Shown here: positions 6,022 to 6,064 of the stretch, piece after piece
How positions within the stretch are numbered: the stretch's first letter is position 1
Layout of the letters: each line of letters opens with the position of its first letter
Source: Paracoccaceae bacterium
Lineage (GTDB): Bacteria; Pseudomonadota; Alphaproteobacteria; Rhodobacterales; Rhodobacteraceae
Reading direction: 5' to 3'
Length of the DNA stretch: 6,064 nucleotides
Assembly: GCA_007128865.1 (NCBI GenBank)
Contig: SKWP01000317.1
Coordinates: 1 to 6,064 of the forward strand
Translations under genes and position numbers: made by a program
Notes under the pieces: model-generated
The model's database searches: none
Told to the model about the DNA's origin: nothing
Seen by the model: the letters and a program-made list of their open reading frames with translations, nothing else

Positions 6022-6064
6022 TCAGGCTTGCGAGATTTCGGCAGCTTCGTGCACTGCCTTGCGA
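6022..6064 (-). CDS. C-terminal end of an upstream gene, probably a 2Fe-2S small subunit (IorA-like)
   Basis: A minus-strand frame enters from the window edge and reads R-K-A-V-H-E-A-A-E-I-S-Q-A, then TGA at 6024-6022. Small iron-sulfur subunits of xanthine-oxidase-family enzymes commonly end with a helix of the form RIR-x-A-(V/I)-H-x-A-A after their last CxC cluster motif, and this tail matches that pattern. The next gene is the partner molybdopterin subunit and begins only 11 bases past the stop (or overlaps it as TGATG), which fits an iorAB-type operon. The cluster-binding cysteines lie outside the window, so identity rests on a short tail plus context. Confidence 0.55.
   Translation of the reverse strand, partial: RKAVHEAAEISQA

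Noticed and set aside
1..6064. CRISPR arrays, tRNA or rRNA genes, insertion sequences, prophage genes
   Set aside because: No direct-repeat/spacer pattern, cloverleaf-like sequence, transposase or phage-like product was seen; nearly all bases are assigned to the minus-strand genes and short gaps.

Overview
The window is GC-rich and densely coding, and every supported gene lies on the minus strand. Base composition, long alanine/arginine-rich ORFs and protein flavour suggest a Gram-negative proteobacterium, most likely an alphaproteobacterium. This is inference; no rRNA or other taxonomic marker is present.

In transcription order (from high to low coordinates) the layout is as follows. (1) The last 13 codons of an upstream gene, whose tail resembles the C-terminus of the small (2Fe-2S) subunit of xanthine-oxidase-family enzymes. 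(2) A large Tat-signal-bearing molybdopterin-binding subunit of the isoquinoline 1-oxidoreductase beta / aldehyde oxidase type (3824-6010), joined to gene 1 by a TGATG-type junction. (3) A 121-bp gap containing a perfect 13-bp inverted repeat and a second GC-rich stem-loop. (4) A small secreted Sel1-repeat protein (3154-3702). (5) A 172-bp gap holding a likely intrinsic terminator and a strong leader hairpin. (6) A second, paralogous secreted Sel1-repeat protein (2283-2981). (7) 27 bp later, a full-length NosR/NirI-family membrane iron-sulfur flavoprotein (18-2255). (8) An ATGA-overlapping start of a further gene, of which only seven codons are visible.

The main proteins all have export or membrane signals, so this looks like a cell-envelope redox locus. 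A molybdenum hydroxylase would oxidise an aldehyde or N-heterocycle in the periplasm. A NosR-type protein, with a periplasmic FMN domain, a membrane bundle and cytoplasmic-type 4Fe-4S clusters, would move electrons across the membrane. The two Sel1 proteins look like periplasmic scaffold or assembly factors. No nosZ, nosDFYL or other denitrification gene is visible, so the NosR-like protein should not be assumed to serve nitrous oxide reduction. The downstream ATGA-coupled gene, out of view here, would be decisive. Gaps between genes are short; none exceeds 300 bases.
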